NCBI RefSeq assembly: GCF_016592595.1 | Contig: NZ_AP012977.1 | Location: 558,001 to 622,000 of the forward strand | DNA: 64,000 nt | DNA from: Abyssogena phaseoliformis symbiont OG214 | GTDB lineage: Bacteria > Pseudomonadota > Gammaproteobacteria > PS1 > Pseudothioglobaceae | Reading direction: 5' to 3' | Shown: positions 53,237 to 62,381 of the stretch, in pieces | Layout: every line of letters begins with the position of its first letter | Numbering within the stretch: the first letter of the stretch is position 1 | Position numbers and translations under genes: made by a program | The notes under the pieces: generated by a model | The model's input: the letters and a program-made list of their open reading frames with translations, nothing else | Told to the model about the DNA's origin: nothing | Database searches by the model: none

Positions 53237-54727
53237 GTGAGCGACCAAGATAACAATAAATTAATGATTGAAAGAAAATCAAAATTGGCTTTATTAAGAG
53301 AAGCTGGCAATCCATTTGTTAATAATTTTAAGCCTGAAAATTTAGCGCAAGATATTATTCAAAAATTTGACGGTTTTTCTAAAGAAGTGTTGGCGCAAAA
53401 AAATGTGCAAGTATCTATAGCAGGGCGGATGATGCTCAAGCGTGTGATGGGCAAAGCTAGTTTTACACATGTACAAGATTCTAGTGGACAAATTCAGCTT
53501 TTTATCACTCGTGATGAGTTGCCTGAAAGTTTTTATAATGAGCAGTTTAAAAAATGGGATATTGGCGATATTATTGGCGCTATAGGTGTTTTATTCAAAA
53601 CCAATGTAGGTGAATTATCCATTCGTATTAGTGATATTAAGTTGCTGACTAAGTCATTACGCCCACTGCCTGAAAAATTTCATGGATTAAGCAATCAAGA
53701 AATTCGTTATCGTCAGCGTTATGTTGATTTAATTATGAGTGAAAATTCGCGCAACACGTTTAAGCGTCGCAGTCAAATTGTCGGCTATATTCGCAATTTT
53801 TTTAATAATCATAATTTTATCGAAGTAGAAACGCCCATGTTGCAAACCATTCCAGGCGGCGCAATAGCCAAACCATTTGAGACGCATCATAATACATTAG
53901 ACATGCCCATGTATTTGCGTATTGCACCTGAGCTTTATTTGAAGCGTTTAATTGTTGGTGGTATGGATAAAGTGTTTGAAATTAATCGTAATTTTAGAAA
54001 CGAAGGACTTTCCACAAGGCACAACCCAGAATTCACCATGATTGAGTTTTACCAAGCCTATGCCACGTATCATGATTTGATGAATTTGACAGAAAGATTA
54101 TTCCGTGGTATTGCACTTGACGTCTGCGATAGTGCTAATATTCATTACCAAGGCGATGATTTTGATTTCTCTAAGCCGTTTGAGCGTATCAGCGTGTTTG
54201 ATTCAATTTTGCAATACAACCCAAGGTTAACAGCAGCCGATTTAAATCAGGATAACGCTAAAAAAACAGCAGAAGAATTAGGCATTCAAGTCAAAGAAAA
54301 TTGGGGTTTAGGTAAAATTCAAATTGAAATTTTCGAAGCTACTGTTGAAGAAAAGCTCATTCAGCCCACTTTCATCACGCAGTATCCAACTGAAGTATCA
54401 CCACTAGCACGGTGTAATGACGACAATCCATTTATTACCGACCGATTCGAACTGTTCATTGGTGGTCGTGAAATTGCCAATGGCTTTTCTGAACTTAACG
54501 ATGCACAAGAACAAGCTGAACGTTTTAAAAAACAAGTCACAGAAAAAGACACAGGTGACGATGAAGCTATGCACTATGATGCTGATTATATTCGCGCCCT
54601 AGAATATGGTATGCCACCCACAGCGGGCGAGGGCATCGGCATTGATAGATTGGTGATGCTATTTACTGATTCACCATCAATTCGTGATGTGCTTTTATTT
54701 CCACATATGCGCCCCGAAGTAAAATGA
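53237..54727 (+). CDS. lysS: Lysine-tRNA ligase, class II
   Basis: 496 residues. I place the start at GTG 53237 ([20 protein letters not shown]), nine bases after AAGGAG; the frame is open another 36 codons upstream but that is the end of the TPR remnant. The OB-fold anticodon domain is followed by motif 1 around FIEVETPML, motif 2 [19 protein letters not shown] and motif 3 [14 protein letters not shown]. The length is close to E. coli LysS (505). Confidence 0.95.
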   Translation: MSDQDNNKLMIERKSKLALLREAGNPFVNNFKPENLAQDIIQKFDGFSKEVLAQKNVQVSIAGRMMLKRVMGKASFTHVQDSSGQIQLFITRDELPESFYNEQFKKWDIGDIIGAIGVLFKTNVGELSIRISDIKLLTKSLRPLPEKFHGLSNQEIRYRQRYVDLIMSENSRNTFKRRSQIVGYIRNFFNNHNFIEVETPMLQTIPGGAIAKPFETHHNTLDMPMYLRIAPELYLKRLIVGGMDKVFEINRNFRNEGLSTRHNPEFTMIEFYQAYATYHDLMNLTERLFRGIALDVCDSANIHYQGDDFDFSKPFERISVFDSILQYNPRLTAADLNQDNAKKTAEELGIQVKENWGLGKIQIEIFEATVEEKLIQPTFITQYPTEVSPLARCNDDNPFITDRFELFIGGREIANGFSELNDAQEQAERFKKQVTEKDTGDDEAMHYDADYIRALEYGMPPTAGEGIGIDRLVMLFTDSPSIRDVLLFPHMRPEVK

Positions 54728-54765
54728 AAAAATATCAACTAGTTTAGGTTTATTGGCGTCAGTAA

Positions 54766-55104
54766 ATGAATCAAGATTCTTATCAGTCCATGTTGGCAAT
54801 CGTGCAATCATTTCACGATAAGCATGATTTTAAAAATCATGGCGGTGAAGATTTGGCTTATCGTGTGGCATTAATGGCAGAAGAGTTGGGTGAAATATCT
54901 GCTTGTGTGACCAAGGGAAAATCTAATGAAGATTTGGCAGAAGAATCAGCAGATTTATTGATTTTATTGATAGGTACGGCGATTAGTGCTAGTTTTGACC
55001 TTAATCAAGCCTTCTGGAAAAAGATGGAAAAACTTAACAAACGTCAATCAAGAATGGTTAATGGAAAAATTAGGGTGTCTGAATTTCGAGGTGTGGATAA
55101 ATGA
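54766..55104 (+). CDS. MazG-like nucleotide pyrophosphohydrolase
   Basis: 112 residues. The helical all-alpha NTP pyrophosphatase core has YRVALMAEELGEISACVTKG, with the metal-binding EELGE, and LAEESADLLILLIGTA with the ESAD pair. Such enzymes hydrolyse non-canonical or excess nucleoside triphosphates. It lies between lysS and cmk and overlaps cmk by ATGA. Confidence 0.85.
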   Translation: MNQDSYQSMLAIVQSFHDKHDFKNHGGEDLAYRVALMAEELGEISACVTKGKSNEDLAEESADLLILLIGTAISASFDLNQAFWKKMEKLNKRQSRMVNGKIRVSEFRGVDK

Positions 55105-55778
55105 GTCAAAATACAATGCCAGTTTTAACCATTGATGGCCCAAGTGGGGTTGGAAAAGGCACTGTGGCAAGAATTGTGGCACAAAAACAAAACTGGTATT
55201 TGTTAGATTCTGGCGCGATTTATCGTGCTTTTTCTTTAGCGGTTGATGCTAGAGAGGTTGATATTACTGATGAAAAAGCCTTAGGAAAAATCGCACAAAC
55301 CCTTGATTTAGAATTTAAAACCCAATTAGGCAATGAACTTGTGAGTGTTTATCTTGATGGTAAAGACGTGTCCACGATTTTACGTACAGAGAAAACAGGC
55401 GAGATGGCTTCAAAAATTGCCTCTATTGGCGTGGTTCGTACCGCTCTTTTAAAGCGTCAGAAAGACTTTGCTAAACTACCAGGATTGGTGGCAGATGGCA
55501 GGGATATGGGCACAATTGTTTTTCCTGATGCACCATTTAAAGTATATTTAACTGCAAGTGCTGATGAGCGAGCTAATAGGCGCTTAAAACAATTGCAAGC
55601 GCAAGGCAGTAAGGGTATAATTTTGCAAATCTTAGCAAAGGTGAAAGCGAGAGATGAGCGTGATAGTTCGCGTAAACACTCTCCACTTAAACCTGCTAAA
55701 GATGCACTTATCATTGATACCACTGAGTTATCTATTGATGAGGTTATCGCTCAGGTGGTAGCATTAATTGAGGCTTAA
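55101..55778 (+). CDS. cmk: Cytidylate kinase
   Basis: 225 residues. The P-loop is IDGPSGVGKGTVARIVA, followed by LLDSGAIYRAFSLA, VADGRDMGTIVFPDAPFKVYLTA and RDERDSSRKHSPL. It phosphorylates CMP and dCMP. With rpsA and ihfB it forms the tail of a widely conserved block that elsewhere begins serC-...-aroA; here the two halves are 33 kb apart. Confidence 0.96.
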   Translation: MSQNTMPVLTIDGPSGVGKGTVARIVAQKQNWYLLDSGAIYRAFSLAVDAREVDITDEKALGKIAQTLDLEFKTQLGNELVSVYLDGKDVSTILRTEKTGEMASKIASIGVVRTALLKRQKDFAKLPGLVADGRDMGTIVFPDAPFKVYLTASADERANRRLKQLQAQGSKGIILQILAKVKARDERDSSRKHSPLKPAKDALIIDTTELSIDEVIAQVVALIEA

Positions 55779-55871
55779 GCGGTTAAACCTCTTAAATAAA
55801 TTAACCCGATAATGTACTAGGCATATACCGTAAATAGCTTAAGAATTACCGGTCAATATCAAAATAATAAT

Positions 55872-57551
55872 ATGTCAGAATCATTTGCTGAGCTATTTGA
55901 AAATAGCGTAGAACAACAAAACGTAAAAGTTGGTGCTCTTTTAATGGGAACCATTGTTAGTATTAATCGTGAAAAAGCGATTATTAATGTTGGACTTAAA
56001 TCAGAGGGCTTTATCTCTCTAGACGAATTTAAAAATCCACAAGGAGAATTAGAGGTTGAAGAGGGCGACATTGTTGAAGTTGCACTTAAATCAATTGATG
56101 ATGGCTTGGGCAATACCTTGTTGTCACATACAGATGCTAAGCGTATTAAGCTATGGCAATCACTTGAATTGGCAATGAACTCTAAGGAAGTTGTAACTGG
56201 CGTTGTAACTGGTGCTGTTAAAGGTGGTTTGACGGTTGATATTGGTGTAGTTAAAGCATTCTTACCCGGTTCATTAGTGGATATACGTCCTGTGAAAGAT
56301 TTTTCATATCTAACTGGTCAAGAAATTGAGGTTATTGTTATTAAGATGGATGAAGTTAGAAATAATATTGTGATTTCTAGAAAAGCTGTATTACAAGAAG
56401 TTAACTCTGCTGATAGGGAGGCGCTACTTGAAGGCCTTGAAGAAGGTAAGGAAATTGAAGGTATTGTTAAAAACCTTGCAGATTATGGTGCGTTTGTTGA
56501 TCTTGGTGGTGTTGATGGCTTGTTGCACATTACAGATATTTCTTGGCAACGTGTTAATCATCCATCTGAAAAATTAACAATTGGCGATAAAATTACTGTT
56601 AAAGTACTTAATTACGATAAAGAAAAAATGCGCGTATCATTAGGACTTAAACAGTTAGCTGCTAGCCCTTGGGACAACATTTCAGACCGCCTACCTATCG
56701 GCAAGAAAGTACCAGGTACGGTTTCTAACTTAACAGATTATGGCGCATTTGTGCGCATTGAAGAGGGTGTTGAAGGCTTGGTTCACGTGAGTGAAATGGA
56801 TTGGACAAATGCCAATGTTCGTCCTTCTAAAATTGTTAAATTAGATCAAGAAGTTGAAGTGGTTGTATTAGATGTTCAAGAGTCCAAACATCGTATTTCA
56901 TTATCCATGAAGCAAGCTCAAGAAAACCCTTGGGAAGCATTTGAGGCAACACATAATAAGGATGACAAAATCCTTGTTAGTGTTAAATCAATCACTGACT
57001 TTGGCTTGTTTGTTGGTCTTCCAGGTGGTATTGATGGCTTGATTCACTTGGCTGATATCTCACGGGAAAAACAATCCTCAGATCAATTGGTGTCTAGTTA
57101 TTCTAAAGGACAAGAATTGGAAGTGGTTATTTTGAATATTGATGCTGAAAAAGAGCGTATTTCTTTAGGCATTAAGCAGCTTTCAGAAGATGACTTTATG
57201 CAGTATGTATCTGCTAATAGCAAAGGTTCAATTGTTAAAGGTGTCATTATGGAAGTTGATCTACGTGGTGCAGTCATTAGTTTGGGTGAAGACATTACAG
57301 GCTATTTGAAAGCAGGGGAAATTTCAGAAGATCGTGTTGATGATGCAACCTTGGTATTAAAAACTGGCGAAGAAGTAGAAGTTGCAATTGTGCATATTGA
57401 CAGAAGAGCTCGTAATATTTCAGTCAGTATTAAAGCTAAAAACTTAGTGGAAGAAAAAGCAGCAATGAAAGATTACAACAAACAATCTTCTGATGCAGCA
57501 ACTGGTTCTACATTGGGCGATTTGCTGAAAGAAGCAAAAGACAATAAATAA
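55872..57551 (+). CDS. rpsA: 30S ribosomal protein S1
   Basis: 559 residues with six S1 repeats (e.g. GVVTGAVKGGLTVDIGVVKAFLPGS, GIVKNLADYGAFVDLGGVDGLLH, GTVSNLTDYGAFVRIEEGVEGLVH). It brings mRNAs to the ribosome, important where Shine-Dalgarno sites are weak. Its own start has no clear ribosome site and a ~93-nt leader separates it from cmk, in line with the known autogenous control of rpsA translation. Confidence 0.97.
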   Translation: MSESFAELFENSVEQQNVKVGALLMGTIVSINREKAIINVGLKSEGFISLDEFKNPQGELEVEEGDIVEVALKSIDDGLGNTLLSHTDAKRIKLWQSLELAMNSKEVVTGVVTGAVKGGLTVDIGVVKAFLPGSLVDIRPVKDFSYLTGQEIEVIVIKMDEVRNNIVISRKAVLQEVNSADREALLEGLEEGKEIEGIVKNLADYGAFVDLGGVDGLLHITDISWQRVNHPSEKLTIGDKITVKVLNYDKEKMRVSLGLKQLAASPWDNISDRLPIGKKVPGTVSNLTDYGAFVRIEEGVEGLVHVSEMDWTNANVRPSKIVKLDQEVEVVVLDVQESKHRISLSMKQAQENPWEAFEATHNKDDKILVSVKSITDFGLFVGLPGGIDGLIHLADISREKQSSDQLVSSYSKGQELEVVILNIDAEKERISLGIKQLSEDDFMQYVSANSKGSIVKGVIMEVDLRGAVISLGEDITGYLKAGEISEDRVDDATLVLKTGEEVEVAIVHIDRRARNISVSIKAKNLVEEKAAMKDYNKQSSDAATGSTLGDLLKEAKDNK

Positions 57552-57554
57552 CAC

Positions 57555-57594
57555 TTAAAAAACAATCATGTAGTGATATGTGATTGTTTTTTTG
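57555..57594 (+). terminator. Rho-independent terminator after rpsA
   Basis: The stem AAAAAACAATCA/TGATTGTTTTTT has a 12-nt loop and runs into a T-tract at 57588-57593. It lies 5 nt after the rpsA stop and just before the ihfB start, so ihfB is expressed by read-through or its own promoter. Confidence 0.75.
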
Positions 57595-57600
57595 TTTATT

Positions 57601-57879
57601 ATGAAAAAGACCGACCTTATTTTAAATTTATCAGACAGTTCTGATTTATCTAAAATTGATGCCAAAATAGCGGTTGAGGTAATTTTGCAAGAATTAACGC
57701 AAGGCATTATTTCTGGTCAAGGTGTTGAAATAAGAGGTTTTGGAGGTTTTTACAAGAAACACCGTAAGGCTCGTCAGGGTATTAACCCTAAAACTAGCGA
57801 AAGGACACAAGTAGATGAGAAGTTTGTACCATTTTTTAAGCCAGGTAAATTACTTAAAGAAATCGTTAATAAAGCCTAG
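57601..57879 (+). CDS. ihfB: Integration host factor subunit beta
   Basis: 92 residues from ATG 57601 (MKKTDLILNLSDSSDLSKID); the frame opens seven codons earlier in the terminator. HU/IHF fold with VEIRGFGGFYKKHRKARQGINPKTSE, the DNA-intercalating arm, then VPFFKPGKLLKEIVN. It follows rpsA as in most Gammaproteobacteria. Partner of IhfA at 633-920. The -RPGRNPKTG- arm reads ARQGINPKTS, slightly divergent. Confidence 0.92.
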   Translation: MKKTDLILNLSDSSDLSKIDAKIAVEVILQELTQGIISGQGVEIRGFGGFYKKHRKARQGINPKTSERTQVDEKFVPFFKPGKLLKEIVNKA

Positions 57880-57886
57880 TTTCTGA

Positions 57887-57916
57887 TTGATTTATAAAGT
57901 GTGATTAATGTATAAT
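57887..57916 (+). promoter_or_regulatory. Sigma70-type promoter for tRNA-Lys
   Basis: The -35 box TTGATT (57887-57892) and -10 box TATAAT (57911-57916) are separated by 18 bp. The position is about 50 bp before the mature tRNA. The lysC promoter at 63735 has the same boxes and spacing. Confidence 0.65.
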
Positions 57917-57967
57917 TTCATTTTTTTTTACGAGAAGTATTAAAATGCTTAGAGCGTTAAATAAATA

Positions 57968-58043
57968 GGGGCGTTAGCTCAGTTGGTAGAGCATCGGACT
58001 TTTAATCCGCTGGTCGAGCGTTCAAATCGCTCACGCCCCACCA
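57968..58043 (+). tRNA. tRNA-Lys (UUU)
   Basis: 76-nt cloverleaf. The acceptor GGGGCGU pairs with ACGCCCC, the D-arm is GCUCAGUUGGUAGAGC, the anticodon stem CGGAC/GUCCG-like encloses loop CUUUUAA (anticodon UUU), the T-loop is GUUCAAAUC and CCA is encoded. A terminator follows at 58051. Confidence 0.95.
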
Positions 58044-58050
58044 TACTATT

Positions 58051-58081
58051 AAAGGGATTCAAAATTATTGAGTCCTTTTTT
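58051..58081 (+). terminator. Rho-independent terminator after tRNA-Lys
   Basis: AAAGGGATTCAA and TTGAGTCCTTT pair across a short loop and run into TTTTTT. It lies 8 nt after the CCA end of tRNA-Lys. Confidence 0.75.
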
Positions 58082-58120
58082 CGCATTAATAAAAATTTAA
58101 ATATACATAGGGGGCAATAA

Positions 58121-58604
58121 ATGACAGTAAAAAAAGGCAAAGTGGTTAAGATGCGTTACACGCTAAAAAATGATTCTGGTGATGTGATTGATTCATCAAA
58201 AGGAAAGAGCCCATGCCGTTTATTCAGGGTTTTGGCAATATCATTCCAAGTTTAGAGAGTGCATTGGAGGGTATGAAAGCGGGCGATTCTTGTGAAGTCT
58301 CAGTGAGACCAGAAGATGCTTATGGCGTTCATCACCCAGAAGCCATTCAAGACATTCCTATGAAAGCCTTACAAGATATTGATAATTTGACAGTGGGTAT
58401 GGAATTACAATCATCAAGATGAGCATGGAAATCCATTTATTGTTCGTGTTAAAACTATTAATAAGGAAACAGTAACGGTCGATGCTAATCATCCTTTGGC
58501 AGGCGAAACATTGCATTTAATGTGAGTATTGAAAGAGCATCAGAGAGGCCAGTAAGGACGAGCTGGAATATAGTCATGTGCATTCTAGTTCCTGCTCTCA
58601 TTAG
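58121..58604 (+). pseudogene. Decayed FKBP-type peptidyl-prolyl isomerase, SlyD-like
   Basis: The start MTVKKGKVVKMRYTLKNDSGDVIDSSKGKSP is followed after a shift near 58213 by MPFIQGFGNIIPSLESALEGMKAGD, VRPEDAYGVHHPEAIQ and IPMKALQDIDNLTVGMELQ. After further shifts come DEHGNPFIVRVKTI, HPLAGETLHFN and a His/Cys tail YSHVHSSSCSH (TAG at 58602). At least four indels make it dead. AGGGGG precedes the ATG, so expression signals survive. Confidence 0.88.
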
Positions 58605-58625
58605 GCGTTTTTTCTAGATTGGCAC

Positions 58626-59261
58626 ATGGAAAGTCATTGTCCATTATGCCAATCAACTGATTGAAAACGCTATTTTAAAAACAAAGATTCAGATTATTTT
58701 ATTTGTACCCAATGCGAGTTGGTTTTCGCGCCTGTTGAATATCATTTAAGTAGTATTCAAGAAAAATCTAGGTATGATTTTCATCAGAATAATCCTCAAG
58801 ATTTACATTATTGACAATTTCTATCCAAAGTTTTCAACCCAGTATTAAGATATATTTCACCAAATGCTATTGGGCTTGATTTTGGTTCTGGCTCAAGTCC
58901 TACACTCTGTGTTATGTTTTTAGAACGAGGATACCACATAGATTTGTTTGATAAATTCTATGCAAATGACACTTCAATTTTTAATAATTATTATAATTTT
59001 ATTACCTTAACTGAAGTGGCGGAGCATTTTGACAAGCCTGGATTTGAGTTAGATAGACTTTTTGCTATGTTGGATGGTGGTGGTGTCTTATCTATCATGA
59101 CTAATATGCTAAATAGTGATACTAATTTTGAATACTGGCATTATAAGGACGATCCAACGCACATCTGCTTTTTTAGCCAAATGACTATGAACTACCTTGC
59201 CAATAAATGGGATGCAAGGATTAAGTTTTATGGTGATGATGTTGTTTTGTTCTTCAAATGA
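58626..59261 (+). pseudogene. Class I methyltransferase gene with two in-frame TGA stops
   Basis: A single frame runs from ATG 58626 to TGA 59259, broken only by TGA at 58662 and 58812. It encodes a zinc ribbon (CPLC...CTQC), PVEYHLSSIQEKSRYDFHQN, a SAM motif GLDFGSGSSPTLCVMFLE, FITLTEVAEHFDKPGFELDRLFAML, and WHYKDDPTHICFFSQMT. This is a complete family pattern for C-terminal-type SAM methyltransferases with a CPxC zinc ribbon. The two stops are consistent with CGA-to-TGA changes at arginine positions. Confidence 0.85.
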
Positions 59262-59334
59262 AATATCAAGTAGTCAACCTATTTAATTTAAGCGTATAAT
59301 TATATAATTTTTTTTATAAACAAGAAAGTGACTG

Positions 59335-59712
59335 ATGAATTTTTTTTGGATATTTATAGCATTAAGTGGTGTTTTGGCAGTGATAATGGGCGCAATGTCA
59401 GCACATGTTTTAAAGGATATTATGCAAGCAGAAGATATTACACGCATACACACAGCAGCTACTTACCAAATGTACCACACTTTAATGATTGCAATATTAG
59501 CTACGTGTTCGCAGCGTATTTCGTTTAAGTCTATCGATCAAAGTATTTGGCTTTTTATAGGGGGTATTGTGCTATTTTCAGGTAGTTTGTATTTATACAC
59601 TTTGACCAAACTACATGGTTTTGTTTTTGTTACACCAGTAGGTGGTGTGCTATTGATGCTTGGCTGGTTAAGCGTGGCAAGACTTGCTTTTGTTTTTGCC
59701 AAACTAAAATAA
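59335..59712 (+). CDS. DUF423 (YgdD-like) inner-membrane protein
   Basis: 125 residues with four spans. The family pattern is seen: LSGVLAVIMGAMSAHVLKD at the N-terminus, ATYQMYHTLMIAIL in the middle, and LFSGSLYLYTLTKLHG then VTPVGGVLLMLGWLSV near the C-terminus. The function is unknown. It stands alone with a terminator-like hairpin downstream. Confidence 0.9.
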   Translation: MNFFWIFIALSGVLAVIMGAMSAHVLKDIMQAEDITRIHTAATYQMYHTLMIAILATCSQRISFKSIDQSIWLFIGGIVLFSGSLYLYTLTKLHGFVFVTPVGGVLLMLGWLSVARLAFVFAKLK

Positions 59713-59743
59713 CACTTATCTAGAGGTCTTTATCTTAAAAAAA

Positions 59744-59782
59744 AGATAATCCCAGTATGCTGGGTTCTTATCTGTCATTTTT
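59744..59782 (+). terminator. Hairpin after the DUF423 gene
   Basis: AGATAATCCCAG pairs with CTGGGTTCTTATCT (two unpaired bases) around a TATG loop, followed a few bases later by TTTTTG. It is a moderate rho-independent terminator. Confidence 0.6.
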
Positions 59783-59813
59783 GTTAAATATTTTTTCACC
59801 CAAGGATTAGGTG

Positions 59814-61083
59814 ATGTGTCGTTATTTTTTAGCAATTAGCTGCATTTTTATATTGATTAACACTCATGCTGATATTGGTATTATTAGTGGCAATCAAATG
59901 CTAGAATCGGTTAATAAGCAAATCGTCAATATTAACACAGATGAGTTAAAAGCCATTCTTGATACTGAACCCAATTTTTGACCGTACGCACACCTTCTGA
60001 ATTGGCCAAATTAGGCACAATTAAGCGCAGTCAGAATGTGAATTATTACTAGGGGACTGGTTAGAGTTTCGAGTGGGTGATTATGTCAAGTCAAAGGACA
60101 CGCCAATTATTGTTTATTGTGGCAAAAATATACGCTCGCCTAGCCGAAAAGACCTTATAGAATATAGGCTATATTAATGTTAAAAATTATGCTGATGGCT
60201 ATTTTGCATGGAAAGGGGCATCTCACCCTATCAAAATTAGTGATTATGCAACAGACAATATTTTATATAGAAAGCCTATTCAAATCGCTAAAAATATTTA
60301 TTCTGCGATTGGCGCTACTCAGCCACCTACTTATGAGAACTCAAACCATAATAACAATTTATCATTTGTTGTAACAATAGATGGTGTTTTGGTGTTTAAT
60401 GCAGGTGGTAGCTACTTAATTGCAAGGGCTATGCATGAGTAGATTAAAAAAATTACTTCTCAATCTGTTAAATACGTGGTGCTAGAAAATTCACAAGGGC
60501 ATGCTATTTTGGGTTCAAATTATTGGAAAGAACAAGGAGCAACTTTAATTGCACATACCAAAGCCTATAAAGAAATTCAACATCGGTCTGGTCTGAGGAT
60601 ATCTACGCACGTGCATTGAGAACACAAAAAGGTAAAATGATTCTAAATATGGGCGATACCGTCATTGAATTATTGCGCCTTGGCGCTTCTCATTCACCTG
60701 ATGATATTCAGCTTTGGCTGCTGCCCCTAAAGCTGAAATTGTTAATTAGTGGCGATATGGCATTTAATGAACATATGTTGCTAGTGTTTGTCCATACTGA
60801 TACTCACTGCTTGGATTAAAAGCTTGGGACGAGCTTGAAGCCTTACAACCTAAAATTATTATCCCAGGGCATGGTGCATCAACAGATTTAGCGACTATTA
60901 CTAAATTCACTAAAGATTATTTGGTTTATATGCATACTCAAGTTGAAAAGGTATTAGATGATGATGGCGGTTTACTTGATGCTTATCATATTGACCAATC
61001 TGCTTACCAAGATTGGGGTACTTATAGTGAACTGCATAAGCAAAATGCTGAGCGTATTTTTAATACAAATGGAATTTGAATAA
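59814..61083 (+). pseudogene. Decayed rhodanese/metallo-beta-lactamase fusion
   Basis: From ATG 59814 a signal peptide (YFLAISCIFILINTHA) precedes rhodanese pieces (VRTPSELAKLGTIKRSQNV, DTPIIVYCGKNIRSP, YADGYFAWKGA). Then come MBL pieces (NIYSAIGATQPPTYENS, HNNNLSFVVTIDGVLVFNAGG, KYVVLENSQGHAILGSNYW, LGASHSPDDIQLWL, SGDMAFNEHML, IIIPGHG). The end QMEFE is before TAA at 61081. At least six frame breaks or stops occur. Such fusions handle persulfide and glutathione-linked sulfur; this copy is lost. Confidence 0.85.
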
Positions 61084-61093
61084 TTAATCTTAT

Positions 61094-62059
61094 TTATGCT
61101 GAAACTAGAGCTAAGTAAGATTGGTAGCGTTTTTTTTGAATTTCTCCTGATTTGACTGCCGATTTAATTGCGCATTTTGGTTCGTTAATATGAGCGCAGT
61201 TTCTAAATTTACAAGCGTTAATGAGCGGCTTAAACTCTTTAAATCCACTCAAAATTTCTTGATTAGTGAGCTTATTTAACTGAAATTCACGAACACCTGG
61301 GGAATCAATTAAATTACCACCTGAAGGAATGTGGTACAGTGTGGTATTGGTTGTTGCGTGTTTGCCAAGCTTACTTTTTTTGGATATTTCATTAATACGC
61401 AAATTTAAATTAGGTATTAATTCATTAATGAGCGAGGATTTTCCCACGCCAGATTGGCCTAGAAAAATATGAGTCTTGTTATTAAGTCGGGTTTTGAATT
61501 GATCAATATTGATTTGCTCTTTAACGCTTAAATAGTTCACTGAATAACCAATATTTTCATACATAGAAAAATCAGATTTAATGTGTTCAATGTCACCTGC
61601 TAATTCAATCTTATTAACCATAATATTAATGGGTAGTTTGGCATTTTCAGCCACCACCAAATAACGATCGATTAATTCAAACTGGTAATATGGCTCAATG
61701 GCAACCACCAACCATAGTTGGTTGATATTAGCAGCAATGAGTTTGTGTGCGCGATGAAGTTGATTATTGCGTTTAAGTAGGGCAGTAACAATACCTTGAT
61801 TGGATTGTGTTATTTGAAAGATGACTTGATCGCCAGCAACGGATAAGTCAATATTGCGCCTAGCAGTGCATTGATATAACTTGCTTGATTTTGCTTTAAC
61901 TAATAAACGCTGTCCATAGCGAGTAATCACCAGGCCTATTTGTGCTTTGTCAGAGTTAAGGGTTGATTCTTCAAAATTATCTGAGGCTTTATTTGCTCTA
62001 GCAATGCGCTCAGCTTGAATTTTTTCAAGTTGCCATTTTTGGCGGCGTGTTAGAAGCAA
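61094..62059 (-). CDS. rsgA: Ribosome small subunit-dependent GTPase A
   Basis: 321 residues from a TTG at 62059 (MLLTRRQKWQLEKIQAERIARA). An OB fold is followed by a circularly permuted GTPase: NKIEL, GQSGVGKSSLINEL, DSPGVREF. A zinc-binding C-terminus has CKFRNCAHINEPKCAIKSAV. It acts in late 30S maturation. The TTG start lacks a strong ribosome site and is the least certain part. It follows the cytochrome gene by 9 bp. Confidence 0.92.
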   Translation of the reverse strand: MLLTRRQKWQLEKIQAERIARANKASDNFEESTLNSDKAQIGLVITRYGQRLLVKAKSSKLYQCTARRNIDLSVAGDQVIFQITQSNQGIVTALLKRNNQLHRAHKLIAANINQLWLVVAIEPYYQFELIDRYLVVAENAKLPINIMVNKIELAGDIEHIKSDFSMYENIGYSVNYLSVKEQINIDQFKTRLNNKTHIFLGQSGVGKSSLINELIPNLNLRINEISKKSKLGKHATTNTTLYHIPSGGNLIDSPGVREFQLNKLTNQEILSGFKEFKPLINACKFRNCAHINEPKCAIKSAVKSGEIQKKRYQSYLALVSA

Positions 62060-62068
62060 AACCGTATA

Positions 62069-62347
62069 CTATTTTTTGAACTTATAATATTCATTGTTTA
62101 AGTGATTCACAACTGATTTTTCCTCATCAGGAAACCAATCAATGCTGAATGCGCTGACACAATTACTCACTTGGCGATTCAAATCAAAGTGATTGTGTAA
62201 ACGCGAATTGTCTCGCGTGTAAAAAGCATCATCATGCTCAATAATATGACAAGCAATACAAGATTCTTTGTGTAATTCCTTGCCTTCTTCATTGGCAAAT
62301 GTGGTACTTGATGCAATTAATATTGTGGTTAGTAATAATTGATTCAT
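62069..62347 (-). CDS. Small periplasmic cytochrome c
   Basis: 92 residues with a signal peptide (LLLTTILIASSTTFA). One heme motif CIACH lies near residue 30, with HKESCIACHIIEHDDAFYTR. A second cysteine in NCVSAF is not in a CxxCH. Partner and electron route are not evident. It lies between an M48 protease and rsgA, an order seen in other Gammaproteobacteria. Transcription is with both. Confidence 0.8.
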   Translation of the reverse strand: MNQLLLTTILIASSTTFANEEGKELHKESCIACHIIEHDDAFYTRDNSRLHNHFDLNRQVSNCVSAFSIDWFPDEEKSVVNHLNNEYYKFKK

Positions 62348-62381
62348 AAATTTTCCCTCTAGTTAGTTTTAAGTATACCGT

